Below are positions 6,289 through 13,481 of a stretch of 13,606 nt of DNA, piece by piece. Position 1 is the stretch's first letter. Each line of letters begins with the position of its first letter. The notes beneath the pieces were generated by a model. That model was not told where the DNA came from. It saw only the letters and a list, made by a program, of their open reading frames with translations, and did not search any database. Position numbers and translations under genes: made by a program. This DNA is from an uncultured Collinsella sp. (GTDB lineage: Bacteria; Actinomycetota; Coriobacteriia; Coriobacteriales; Coriobacteriaceae), in contig CABUUJ010000057.1 in the NCBI GenBank assembly GCA_902494715.1, positions 1 through 13,606 on the forward strand, written 5' to 3'.

Positions 6289-6340
6289 GAGCAGGTAGGA
6301 CGCCAAAAGTGGCTAAAAAAGCCCCGTCCTAAATGAGCTA
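6285..6340 (-). repeat. Copy B of the 56-bp direct repeat, downstream of the LysR gene
   Basis: Direct repeat of 222-277 with about six mismatches in 56 positions. Its minus-strand start is the LysR stop codon TAG (6340-6338), followed by CTCATTTAGGACG as in copy A. Two unrelated genes therefore end on the same repeat base, and both gain an in-frame second TAG nine bases later. The two copies bracket the whole pilus operon. Confidence 0.82.
6297..6330 (-). terminator. Terminator of the LysR gene
   Basis: AGGACG (6297-6302) pairs with CGTCCT (6325-6330). Inside, GGC (6311-6313) pairs with GCC (6321-6323) around an A/T-rich loop that reads as a T6 run on the minus strand. The fold starts a few bases after the LysR stop codon, so it probably ends that transcript and insulates the pilus promoter from it. 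Confidence 0.5.
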
Positions 6341-7216
6341 TTTGAGAAGTTGTGCCATGGCGTTGACGAATTTTTGGACTTGGAGGGTGGGCTCGAGCGG
6401 GTAGTGCAGAAAGACCGGCACCTCGCGGCCGCACAGGAACGGCACGCCCACAAAGGCTGGGTGCACCCCCGACCACGCTCCGCAGGTGAGCACCGCGTCG
6501 CCCTTTTCCTCCGCCTCGTTAAAGAGCGCAAAGTCGAAGCTGTCCACATCGATCACGTCCACGCCGCCGTCTGCCAACAGATCGATACGCAGGCTGTCCA
6601 TAGCGTCGTTGCCGTGGCGGAGCACGCGCAGGCGCATGCCCTCTAAGTCGGCAACCGTGATGCGCGTCTTGCGCGCCAGCGGGCTCGTACGCGGCAGGTC
6701 GATATAAAACGGCACGTTAACGATGCGGAGCTTTTGGCAGGCATCACCCCAGCGTGGGGTCGAAAAACTCGACTGCACTACATCCACCTCGCGACCAAGG
6801 CTGCGCATGACGGATTCGCGCTCGTCATAGAGGTCGCTTACCGGCACGATCTCAAATCGCAGTGACGGTTCCAGATCGTGGATGCCCGTCCACATCGACA
6901 GCGTTTGGCGCCCCGGACACATCATCGACACGCCCAGACGCACGGCACCGCCATCGCCCGCCGCGCGTCTGGCACGGCGCAGCGCGTCCTCGGACTGCCG
7001 CATGATCGAGCGCGCGTCGTCCACCAGCAGGGCGCCGGCCGGCGTCACCTTGACACCCGAGTGCGAGCGCTCGAACAGCGTGATGCCGAACTCGGCCTCA
7101 AAGCCCGACACCTGCTTGACGAGTGCCGGGGTCGACACGCGCAATTTTGCCGCCGCACGCGAGAAGCTTCCCAGCTCCGCGGCGGCCGATATGGCCTCAA
7201 GTCGTCGATCGTACAC
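6338..7216 (-). CDS. LysR-family transcriptional regulator
   Basis: 292-residue regulator with an N-terminal winged helix-turn-helix (about 2-60; LEAISAAAELGSFSRAAAKL then STPALVKQV, ending FERSHSGVKVTPAG) and a C-terminal ligand-binding domain (about 85-290). I choose the GTG start at 7216: YDRRLEA directly after the start is the usual LysR N-terminus, and GGGAGA (7227-7222) sits at correct spacing. A TTG ten codons upstream (7246) is less likely. It is transcribed divergently from the dehydrogenase-transporter-oxidoreductase operon, the classical arrangement for a LysR protein controlling its neighbour and itself, with an inducer probably related to the operon's substrate. It could also influence the pilus operon behind it, but nothing in the sequence supports that. 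Confidence 0.92.
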   Translation of the reverse strand: MYDRRLEAISAAAELGSFSRAAAKLRVSTPALVKQVSGFEAEFGITLFERSHSGVKVTPAGALLVDDARSIMRQSEDALRRARRAAGDGGAVRLGVSMMCPGRQTLSMWTGIHDLEPSLRFEIVPVSDLYDERESVMRSLGREVDVVQSSFSTPRWGDACQKLRIVNVPFYIDLPRTSPLARKTRITVADLEGMRLRVLRHGNDAMDSLRIDLLADGGVDVIDVDSFDFALFNEAEEKGDAVLTCGAWSGVHPAFVGVPFLCGREVPVFLHYPLEPTLQVQKFVNAMAQLLK

Positions 7217-7265
7217 GTCAATCTCCCGTTTCCAGACGCATGGCAATGAACTGCCGAAGGGGGTT

Positions 7266-7277
7266 GTTTTCGCAGGT
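7266..7277 (-). promoter_or_regulatory. ACCTGCGAAAAC box 1 (inverted)
   Basis: Reads GTTTTCGCAGGT on the plus strand, the exact reverse complement of box 3 at 7382-7393. It lies between the likely lysR transcription start and its coding region. A candidate binding half-site for the divergent LysR regulator; the assignment is inferred from repetition and position. Confidence 0.5.
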
Positions 7278-7333
7278 CACGCGCTCAATTGAGAATAAAC
7301 TGCATCGCACAGTGTAAACCTACAGTTAACGCC

Positions 7334-7342
7334 ATTCTAACA
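7334..7342 (-). promoter_or_regulatory. Possible lysR promoter (extended -10)
   Basis: The minus strand reads TGTTAGAAT, an extended -10 form (TGn plus TAGAAT). No convincing -35 hexamer is present at 17 bp, which is common for activator-dependent promoters. Transcription would start near 7327 and cross box 1. Confidence 0.35.
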
Positions 7343-7351
7343 AATATGCAA

Positions 7352-7380
7352 TTCACCTGCGCAAATGCAAAGCATACGAT
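7352..7380 (+). promoter_or_regulatory. Possible promoter of the dehydrogenase-transporter operon
   Basis: TTCACC (7352-7357) and TACGAT (7375-7380) are separated by 17 bases; each matches four of six consensus positions. The ACCTGCG box 2 overlaps the -35 hexamer and box 3 starts two bases after the -10 hexamer, so a protein bound to these boxes would directly affect RNA polymerase. Confidence 0.4.
7355..7365 (+). promoter_or_regulatory. ACCTGCGCAAA box 2
   Basis: Matches the ACCTGCGAAAAC boxes at 7266-7277 and 7382-7393 over 10 of the first 11 bases. It lies in the same orientation as box 3, with starts 27 bp apart, and overlaps the proposed -35 hexamer. Confidence 0.45.
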
Positions 7381-7381
7381 A

Positions 7382-7393
7382 ACCTGCGAAAAC
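7382..7393 (+). promoter_or_regulatory. ACCTGCGAAAAC box 3
   Basis: Perfect inverted copy of box 1 (7266-7277), with 104 bp between them, and directly downstream of the proposed -10 hexamer. It would be transcribed or lie at the start site, a usual place for a repressor or an auto-regulated LysR site. Confidence 0.5.
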
Positions 7394-7396
7394 TAC

Positions 7397-7423
7397 GTGG
7401 GTCGATTAATGGGAACGACCCAC
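7397..7423 (+). promoter_or_regulatory. Leader hairpin upstream of the dehydrogenase gene
   Basis: GTGGGTCG (7397-7404) pairs perfectly with CGACCCAC (7416-7423) around an 11-base loop. It ends a few bases before the purine-rich stretch AAGAAGGGAA that serves the ATG at 7450. It may protect the mRNA 5' end or tune translation; no known riboswitch is recognised. Confidence 0.5.
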
Positions 7424-7449
7424 CGGGAGGCACAAGAAGGGAAGTTCCT

Positions 7450-8331
7450 ATGAGCAACTGGCTTAAGCTCGAGGGCGATGTCTGCGCCGTGACTGGCGCG
7501 CTCGGCGGTATGGGCGTCGAGATTTGCCGCGAGTTCGCCCGCAACGGCGCCAACGTCGTCCTGCTCGACCTGGACGAAGAGAAGGTCAAGGCCGCTGCCG
7601 CCGACCTCGCCGCTGAGTTTGGCATCCACGCCGAGGGTTACAAGATGAACGCCACCGACGAGGCCGAGGTTCAGGCTGCCGTCGACGCCACCATCGCCGA
7701 CTTCGGCCGCGTCGACGTTCTCGTCAACACCGCCGGCATCCTGCGCTTCGCCGCCATGGAGGACCTGCCGCTGAGCGACTGGGAGCAGGTGCTCAACGTC
7801 AACCTCACCGGCTACTTCATCACCTCGCAGCGTTTTGGTCGCGAGATGATCAAGGCCGGCCAGGGCCGCCTGGTGCACATCTCGACCGTCGCCAGCCACT
7901 CCCCCGAGACGTTCTCGGGCGTGTACAGCTCCACCAAGGCGGGCGTCAACATGATGTCCAAGATGCTCGCCGCCGAGTGGGGCCCCTACGGCGTCCGCTC
8001 CAACTGCGTCGAGCCCTGCTTCGTTAAGACCCCGATGTCGGCCAACTTCTACGCCGATCCCGAGGTCGAAAAGAGCCGCAGCCGCCTGATCGCCACGCGC
8101 CGCATCGGCGAGGTCAGCGATATCGCCAACGCCGTCATGTTCCTGGCGTCCAAGCGCTCGGACTTTACCACCGGCGACGCTATCAAGGTCGACGGTGGCT
8201 TCTCCAACATGATGGGCGACCTCACCGCCAAGCCCGGCGGCCGTCGCGCCTATGCCGACAACTACCTCAAGAACAAGGGTGTCGAGCTTTGGTCCGATGA
8301 GTCCGGCGTCGCCAAGCCGACTGACCAGTAA
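7450..8331 (+). CDS. Short-chain dehydrogenase/reductase (SDR), classical type
   Basis: 293-residue NAD(P)-dependent oxidoreductase of the classical SDR family, about 30-40 residues longer than usual owing to a C-terminal tail after VDGGFS. It has the dinucleotide motif TGALGGMG (15-22), Asp40 at the end of the second strand (favouring NAD(H)), NTAG (93-96) in place of the common NNAG, Asn118, and Tyr159/Lys163 in YSSTK. The position thirteen residues before the Tyr, normally the catalytic Ser, is Thr146 (IST), a conservative but unusual change. It is first in an operon with an MFS carrier and a Gfo/Idh/MocA enzyme, so it probably oxidises or reduces a hydroxyl group on the imported compound. 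The substrate cannot be told from sequence. RBS AGAAGGGA lies just upstream of the ATG. Confidence 0.92.
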   Translation: MSNWLKLEGDVCAVTGALGGMGVEICREFARNGANVVLLDLDEEKVKAAAADLAAEFGIHAEGYKMNATDEAEVQAAVDATIADFGRVDVLVNTAGILRFAAMEDLPLSDWEQVLNVNLTGYFITSQRFGREMIKAGQGRLVHISTVASHSPETFSGVYSSTKAGVNMMSKMLAAEWGPYGVRSNCVEPCFVKTPMSANFYADPEVEKSRSRLIATRRIGEVSDIANAVMFLASKRSDFTTGDAIKVDGGFSNMMGDLTAKPGGRRAYADNYLKNKGVELWSDESGVAKPTDQ

Positions 8332-8343
8332 ACCAACCTAACA

Positions 8344-8373
8344 GGGAGGCCCGCGGATACGCCCGCTCCTCCC
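8344..8373 (+). repeat. Intra-operon hairpin between SDR and MFS genes
   Basis: GGGAGG (8344-8349) pairs with CCTCCC (8368-8373), and inside it GCG (8353-8355) pairs with CGC (8360-8362) around a GATA loop. No T run follows, so it is more likely an mRNA stability or processing element than a terminator. Confidence 0.45.
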
Positions 8374-8396
8374 CCGTATCGATTAGAAAGAGTCCA

Positions 8397-9653
8397 ATGG
8401 CTTCCACCAACTCCAACAAGGGTCGCGCCGTCGTGCTTTCCGCCGCGTGCGTCACCATGTTCTTCATCAGCTCAATCGCGCTGTATTCCGTCGTGAGCAA
8501 GAACCTGCTCGCCGTCTACCCCGAGTGGTCCAGCGCCCTTACCTGGGCTTTCCCGGTCTTTCAGACCATCATGGCCGTGACGGGTATCTTCGCCGGCCGC
8601 ATCTCCGATAAGATCGGCCCGCGCAACGTCGTGATCGCCGCCGCCGTGTGCTACGGCCTGGGCTGGTTTATGTCCGGCACCGTCACCGAGCCGTGGCAGT
8701 TCTACCTGTGGTTCTCGCTCGTCGCCGCCATCGGCAACGGCCTGGGCTACAACCCCGCGCTCACCACCGGCCAAAAGTGGTTCATCGACAAGAAGGGTCT
8801 CGCCTCCGGCATCACCCTGGCCGCTTCGACCGCCGGCCCCGCCGTGCTGTCCCCGGTGCTCGCCTCGCTGCTCATCCCGAGCCTGGGCATCTTTGGCGCC
8901 CTTAAGGCGCTCGGCGTCATCTTCTTTGTGACGATTGCTGCCTCCGCCCTGTTCCTGAAGGCCCCCGAGGCCGGTTGGCTGCCCGAGGGCTTCGAGGCCC
9001 CAAAGGGCGGCGCGCACGCTGGCACCTTCGGTGACCTCACCCCAGGCGAGATGGTCAAGACCCCGCGCTTCTGGGTCCTCATCGTCACCTTCGCCTTTGC
9101 CGCCACCGCGGGCACCCTGCTCGTGGGCAAGGTTGCCTCCATCGCCGCCGTCCAGCTCTTCGCCGACCCCACGAGCGCCGCGGCCGTCGCCCTCGGCGGT
9201 GTGGTGGTCTCCGTCAACACCTGCGCCAACCTGGTTGGCCGCCTGTCCTTTGGCCAGATCATCGACAAGCTCGGCGCCTACAAGTCGCTGCTCATCAGCC
9301 TTGTCGTCACCATCGTCGCACTCGTCATCATGTCGATGAGCTTTACGCAGAGCACGTTCTTTGTGGCGCTCGCCCTGCTCGGCTTTAGCTTTGGCGCTCT
9401 GCTCGTCATCTACCCGCCGCTCACCGGTGGCGCCTTTGGCACCAGCAACATCGGCGTCAACTACGGCATCATGTTTTTGGGCTATGCCGCTTCCACCTGG
9501 ATCAGCCAGCCCATCACTGCCGTGCTGTATCACGCCGAGGCCGGCAGCGCCGCCTACCAGCAGTCCTTCTACGGCGCCATTGTGATCGCCGCCATCGCCG
9601 TCGTGCTCACCGTCTACATGATGGTCTCCGACAGCAAGAAGAAGTCCGCCTAG
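8397..9653 (+). CDS. Major facilitator superfamily transporter, OFA (oxalate/formate antiporter)-like
   Basis: 418-residue membrane protein with about twelve hydrophobic helices in two halves. MFS motif A is clear as GRISDKIGPR (67-76) and is echoed in the second half by GRLSFGQIIDKLG. The central loop (about 195-225) carries WLPEGF and EMVKTPRFW, a pattern typical of the OFA family, whose members carry small mono- and dicarboxylates; members of this family are often mis-specified, so the substrate should be left open. Placement between an SDR and a Gfo/Idh/MocA oxidoreductase suggests it imports the compound these enzymes process. The start is ATG 8397 with only a weak purine stretch (GAAAGAG) ahead, 65 bp after the SDR stop, so translation may partly depend on the upstream gene. 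Confidence 0.9.
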   Translation: MASTNSNKGRAVVLSAACVTMFFISSIALYSVVSKNLLAVYPEWSSALTWAFPVFQTIMAVTGIFAGRISDKIGPRNVVIAAAVCYGLGWFMSGTVTEPWQFYLWFSLVAAIGNGLGYNPALTTGQKWFIDKKGLASGITLAASTAGPAVLSPVLASLLIPSLGIFGALKALGVIFFVTIAASALFLKAPEAGWLPEGFEAPKGGAHAGTFGDLTPGEMVKTPRFWVLIVTFAFAATAGTLLVGKVASIAAVQLFADPTSAAAVALGGVVVSVNTCANLVGRLSFGQIIDKLGAYKSLLISLVVTIVALVIMSMSFTQSTFFVALALLGFSFGALLVIYPPLTGGAFGTSNIGVNYGIMFLGYAASTWISQPITAVLYHAEAGSAAYQQSFYGAIVIAAIAVVLTVYMMVSDSKKKSA

Positions 9654-9661
9654 TTTTACCG

Positions 9662-9692
9662 ATGCGACGAAGGGACAGCCCCTTTGTCGCAT
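9662..9692 (+). repeat. Long stable hairpin between MFS and Gfo/Idh/MocA genes
   Basis: Bases 9662-9674 pair with 9680-9692 over thirteen positions (ATGCGAC with GTCGCAT outside, then a G-T pair, then AAGGG with CCCTT) around a five-base loop. No T run follows. It may stop 3'-5' decay and set different mRNA levels of the transporter and the last gene, or be a REP-like unit. Confidence 0.65.
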
Positions 9693-9722
9693 TCCACCGG
9701 TCACCAGTATTAAGGAGTCGAA

Positions 9723-10763
9723 ATGTCTGAGCTCAACCCCGTCCGCATTGCCGTTATCGGCGCCGGCGCCATGGGCCGCAACCACATTCGCTTTGTCACC
9801 GAGGAGCCCGAGGCCGAGCTCGTCGCCATCGCCGACGCTTTTGAGGGCGCCCGCGCCACGGCCGAGGCCGCCGGCGTGCCGTTTTACACCGATCCCGCCC
9901 AGATGATGGACGAGGTCAAGCCCGAGGCCGTCATTATCGCCACCCCCAACGACCTGCACCTGGGCGTTGCTCGCGAGGCTGTGAAGCGCAACATCGTGCC
10001 GCTGGTCGAAAAGCCGATCTCCAACGACTTGGAAGATGCCCAGGCCTTCGCCGCCGAGGCCGAGACCGCCGGCGTGCCCGTGCTCGTGGGTCAGCACCGT
10101 CGCCACAACCCCTTCGTCAACAAGGCCAAGGAGATCATCGAGTCCGGTGAGCTGGGCAAGCTCACCGTGTCGAGCTTCCACTACATGATCTATAAGAATG
10201 ACGAGTATTTCGATGTCGAGTGGCGCCGCAAGAAGGGTGCCGGCCCGATCCTGGTCAACCTGGTGCACGACGTCGACCTGCTCCGCTACCTGCTGGGCGA
10301 GCCCGTTGCCGTCCAGGGTATGCAGTCCAGCGCCGCCCGCGGTTTTGAGACCGAGGACTCCGCCGTGGTCAACGTTCGTTTTGCCGATGGCGCGCTCGCG
10401 AGCATGACCATCTCCGACGCCACCGCCAGCCCCTGGAACTGGGAGGCCACCGCCCGCGAGGATCCGCAGTACCGCCCCTTCGACGCCGACGCCTACTTTA
10501 TCGGCGGCACCAAGGGCGCCCTTTCGCTGCCCCGCCTGCACCAGTTCTCCTACGACGGCGCCTCTAACTGGCACAAGCCGCTGCAGATGAAGATTCCGGC
10601 CGTCGACCCGGCACTGCCGCACAAGATGCAGCTCAAGCACTTTGTGAAGGTTGTCCGCCGCGAGGTCGAGCCCGTCGTGACCCCCGCCGATAACGTCAAG
10701 ACGCTCACGCTTCTCAACGCCATCAAGGAGGCTGCCGAGACCGGCCAGCTCGTCGAGCTGTAA
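9723..10763 (+). CDS. Gfo/Idh/MocA-family oxidoreductase
   Basis: 346-residue NAD(P)-dependent oxidoreductase of the Gfo/Idh/MocA family, which act on sugars, inositols, sugar acids and related polyols. The N-terminal Rossmann domain has GAGAMG (13-18) and the catalytic-type EKP motif (96-98). The C-terminal alpha/beta domain has GQHRRHNP (123-130) and NLVHDVDLL (179-187), with His182 the likely catalytic residue and Asn179 at a position often occupied by Asp. Length is typical. A clear AAGGAG precedes the ATG by seven bases. As the last gene of the SDR-MFS operon it likely performs a second redox step on the same substrate; an inositol- or quinate-like compound would fit but nothing proves it. 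Confidence 0.92.
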   Translation: MSELNPVRIAVIGAGAMGRNHIRFVTEEPEAELVAIADAFEGARATAEAAGVPFYTDPAQMMDEVKPEAVIIATPNDLHLGVAREAVKRNIVPLVEKPISNDLEDAQAFAAEAETAGVPVLVGQHRRHNPFVNKAKEIIESGELGKLTVSSFHYMIYKNDEYFDVEWRRKKGAGPILVNLVHDVDLLRYLLGEPVAVQGMQSSAARGFETEDSAVVNVRFADGALASMTISDATASPWNWEATAREDPQYRPFDADAYFIGGTKGALSLPRLHQFSYDGASNWHKPLQMKIPAVDPALPHKMQLKHFVKVVRREVEPVVTPADNVKTLTLLNAIKEAAETGQLVEL

Positions 10764-10836
10764 TGCCTTAAGAGCGGCCGCGGCAGAAACCCCATGCCGA
10801 ACCCCTCGGTCCGCCACAAATATGCCCCTCTTCTTT

Positions 10837-10871
10837 GCCCCGCGAGCAGCCTCCTGCCCGCGGGGCTTTTT
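10837..10871 (+). terminator. Rho-independent terminator of the SDR-MFS-Gfo operon
   Basis: GCCCCGCG (10837-10844) pairs perfectly with CGCGGGGC (10859-10866), followed at once by TTTTT (10867-10871). Stem, loop of 14 bases and T run are all standard. It lies about 75 bp after the last gene of the operon. Confidence 0.9.
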
Positions 10872-10933
10872 GCTACCTTGCCGACGATTTTTCTGGGGCG
10901 GGGGCTATTTTGCACCTCGGCTTGATTCGTTCG

Positions 10934-11091
10934 CCACGAAATGGGCCTATCTACTACGTTTAACCGATCACCCTCAAGCATGCCGAATTTCGCGAGATAA
11001 AAACCGCAGGTAAACGGCTTGCCGACTTTCTGAAAACCCAGGTATGGTCAGCCCCTACGGGTAAAACGTAGTAGATAGGCCGTTTTCGTGG
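10934..11091. repeat. 158-bp element with 32-bp imperfect terminal inverted repeats (possible MITE)
   Basis: The left arm (10934-10965) and right arm (11060-11091) are reverse complements over 32 positions with three mismatches, sharing the core GGCCTATCTACTACGTTT. Between them are 94 bp with no convincing reading frame. The arms are far too long to be chance. No obvious target duplication flanks them. It could be a miniature non-autonomous transposable element, a dispersed intergenic repeat, or a large RNA or cruciform fold. It fills most of the 411-bp gap before tex; the remaining bases hold the upstream terminator and about 80 bp of leader with no clear promoter. Confidence 0.7.
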
Positions 11092-11174
11092 CGCGGCCCC
11101 AAAACAGCCTTTTGGGACGGGTGGTATCCTTGGTAGCCCTGTGCCGCAAACGCACCCTAAACGCAAGGAGTCCC

Positions 11175-13322
11175 ATGGATCTTATCGCCCAGCTCGCCCG
11201 CGAGCTCAACCTTAAGGCCGCCAACATTGAGGCGGCCGTCAAGCTCATCGACGAGGGCAACACCATCCCCTTTATTTCGCGCTACCGCAAGGAAGCAACG
11301 GGTGGCATGGACGACGTCGCCCTGCGAGCACTCGACGAGCGCCTGTCTTACCTGCGCAATCTTGAGCAGCGCAAAGAGGACGTCATTCTGCTCATCGACG
11401 CCCAGGGCAAGCTCACGCCCGAACTCGAACAGCAGATTCGCGAGGCCACGCAGCTCCAGCGTGTCGAGGACCTCTACAAGCCCTACCGCAAAAAGCGCAT
11501 GACCCGCGCGCAGAAGGCCCGCGAGGCAGGCCTGGAGCCGCTCGCCAACATGATTATCATGCAGACCTCGGCCAAGGGCAGCGCACTCGACGCCGCCGCG
11601 GCATACGTCAACGAGGAGGCCGGCTTCGACACACCCGAGAAGGCGCTCGCCGGCGCCGCCGACATCGTGGCCGAGACGGTAGCCGAGGACCCCGAGAACG
11701 TCGCCGATCTGCGCGCCTTTACGCAGAACACCGCCGATATCGTCGTCGAGGCGACCGACCCCGCCGAGAAGACTCCCTACGAGCCGTACTACAGCTATGA
11801 TGAGCCGCTGCGCCGTATACCCAACCACCGCGTGCTGGCTATCGACCGCGGTGAGCGCGAGGGCAAGCTCCGCGTGCGCGTGAACGTCGACGGCGCTGCC
11901 GCCACGGCACGCCTCGGCAGCCGTTGGCCCCGACGCCAGGGCGTCTTCGCGCCCGTCTTCGATGCCGCCATCGCCGACGGCTACAAGCGCCTCATGGCCC
12001 CCTCGCTGGAGCGCGAGGCCCGCGCCAAACTCACCGTTCGCGCCCAGACCGAGGCCATCAACGTCTTTGCCAAGAATCTCGAGGGTCTGCTCTCGGCACG
12101 CCCCGTGCGCGGCGCCCGCGTGCTCGCGCTCGACCCGGGCTACCGCACCGGCTGCAAGGTCGCCGTCATGGACGAGACCGGCAAGCTGCTCGACCACGGC
12201 GTGGTCTATCCCACCAAGCCGCGCCACGACGTCGCCGGCACCAAGCGCGAACTCGCCCGCCTCGTCGAAAAGGACGGCGTCAACACCATCGTCATCGGCA
12301 ACGGCACCGCCAGCCGCGAGACCGAGGAAGTCGTCTCGGAGTTCATTGCCGAGCAGGCGCCCAGCCTTCGCTACACCATCGTTAACGAAGCCGGCGCGTC
12401 GGTGTACTCGGCTTCCGAACTCGCCAGCCAGGAGTATCCCGACTTGGACGTCACCGTGCGTGGCGCCATGAGCCTGGGCCGCCGCCTGCAAGACCCGCTG
12501 GCAGAGCTCGTCAAGATCCCGCCCCAGTCCATCGGCGTTGGCCAGTACCAGCACGACCTTGACCAGGCCGAGCTTTCGCGCACGTTGGGCCATGTGGTGG
12601 AGGACGTCGTCAACCGCGTGGGCGTCGACGTCAACACCGCAAGCGCGAGCCTGCTGGGATATGTATCGGGCATCACGCCGAGCGTGGCCAAAAACATCGT
12701 GGCCTACCGCGAGGAAAACGGCGCCTTTACCGATCGCCGCCAGCTCAAGAAGGTCCCCAAGCTGGGACCCAAGGCATACCTCAACGCCGCGGGTTTCCTG
12801 CGCATCAGCGGCGGCAAGAACCCGCTCGACGCGACGAGCGTCCACCCCGAGAGCTACGAGGTGGCCGCGGCCGTCCTGGAGCGCGCCGGCGTTAAATCAA
12901 GCGAGCTCAGCCGCGGCGGCGTGCCCGACATCGAGCGCCGCCTAGGCAGCATCTCGGCGCTGGCAAGCGACCTGGACTGCGGCACCCTCACGCTCATCGA
13001 CATTGTCAACGAGCTCAAGAAGCCCGGTCGCGACCCGCGCGACGACGCGCCCGAGGTGGTCTTTAGCCGCTCAGCGCTTTCCATCGACGACCTGGAGCCC
13101 GGCATGGAGCTCAAGGGCACGGTGCGCAACGTTGTGGACTTTGGTGCCTTCGTCGACGTGGGCGTGCACCAGGACGGCCTCGTGCACATCTCCAAACTGG
13201 CCAACCGCTTTGTCAAGCACCCGAGCGACGTGGTGCGCGTCGGTGACACGGTCAAGGTGTGGGTTGAAAAGGTCGATCGCGACCGCAAGAAGATCTCCCT
13301 CACCATGGTGCAGGGGAAGTAA
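11175..13322 (+). CDS. tex: Tex, RNA-binding transcription accessory protein
   Basis: 715-residue protein matching Tex in length and domain order: an N-terminal helical HTH-like region (IAQLARELNL through GNTIPFISRYRKEATGGMDD), a YqgF/RNase H-like domain beginning near 315 (LALDPGYRTGCKVAVMD), helix-hairpin-helix motifs (about 480-545; VNTASASLLGYVSGI and LGPKAYLNAAGFLRI) and a C-terminal S1 RNA-binding domain (about 644-713; GTVRNVVDFGAFVDVGVHQDGLVHIS). Tex binds nucleic acids and affects transcription; it is widespread and usually single copy. The start at ATG 11175 is set by AAGGAG at 11165-11170; the frame stays open upstream to 11088 but without a ribosome binding site, and that part overlaps the inverted-repeat element. 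It has no operon partner here. Confidence 0.96.
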   Translation: MDLIAQLARELNLKAANIEAAVKLIDEGNTIPFISRYRKEATGGMDDVALRALDERLSYLRNLEQRKEDVILLIDAQGKLTPELEQQIREATQLQRVEDLYKPYRKKRMTRAQKAREAGLEPLANMIIMQTSAKGSALDAAAAYVNEEAGFDTPEKALAGAADIVAETVAEDPENVADLRAFTQNTADIVVEATDPAEKTPYEPYYSYDEPLRRIPNHRVLAIDRGEREGKLRVRVNVDGAAATARLGSRWPRRQGVFAPVFDAAIADGYKRLMAPSLEREARAKLTVRAQTEAINVFAKNLEGLLSARPVRGARVLALDPGYRTGCKVAVMDETGKLLDHGVVYPTKPRHDVAGTKRELARLVEKDGVNTIVIGNGTASRETEEVVSEFIAEQAPSLRYTIVNEAGASVYSASELASQEYPDLDVTVRGAMSLGRRLQDPLAELVKIPPQSIGVGQYQHDLDQAELSRTLGHVVEDVVNRVGVDVNTASASLLGYVSGITPSVAKNIVAYREENGAFTDRRQLKKVPKLGPKAYLNAAGFLRISGGKNPLDATSVHPESYEVAAAVLERAGVKSSELSRGGVPDIERRLGSISALASDLDCGTLTLIDIVNELKKPGRDPRDDAPEVVFSRSALSIDDLEPGMELKGTVRNVVDFGAFVDVGVHQDGLVHISKLANRFVKHPSDVVRVGDTVKVWVEKVDRDRKKISLTMVQGK

Positions 13323-13424
13323 ACCGCCAAAGCAGTGGTACCCCCTGCAGCGACGTGTAAAATCGCGAGTATTCTGCAAATTCCGCCGTTCCGGATGCCC
13401 CTCAGAGGCGAAAAAGCAAAAACA

Positions 13425-13461
13425 GCCCCCGTTTTAGCGTCGTCAGAGCCAAAACGGGGGC
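13425..13461 (-). terminator. Terminator on the minus strand between tex and the right-hand IS
   Basis: GCCCCCGTTTT (13425-13435) pairs perfectly with AAAACGGGGGC (13451-13461). Read on the minus strand the stem is followed by TGTTTTTGCTTTTT, so it ends transcription coming leftward from the insertion sequence. On the plus strand no T run follows, so it is not an obvious terminator for tex, and no other clear tex terminator is seen in 13323-13424. Confidence 0.75.
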
Positions 13462-13481
13462 CGTTCCATGCTTCGGTTAAC

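Noticed and set aside
6105..6476. Extension of the adhesin frame to a start at 6476
   Set aside because: It runs through the 9-bp tandem repeat, the LysR terminator and the operon promoter, and overlaps the LysR 3' end. The translated text is not signal-peptide-like, so only starts at 6134 or 6104 are credible.
8472..10817. Long open frame of 781 codons on the minus strand opposite the MFS and Gfo/Idh/MocA genes
   Set aside because: Translation is Gly/Asp/His/Val-rich low-complexity text with no domain, as produced opposite GC-rich, third-position-C genes. The plus-strand proteins have full family motifs.
11088..11174. Upstream extension of tex to a start at 11088
   Set aside because: It has no ribosome binding site and begins inside the right arm of the inverted-repeat element; ATG 11175 has AAGGAG and the normal Tex N-terminus.
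11157..12845. 562-codon open frame on the minus strand opposite tex
   Set aside because: Same composition artefact; tex has complete domains on the other strand and a good ribosome binding site.
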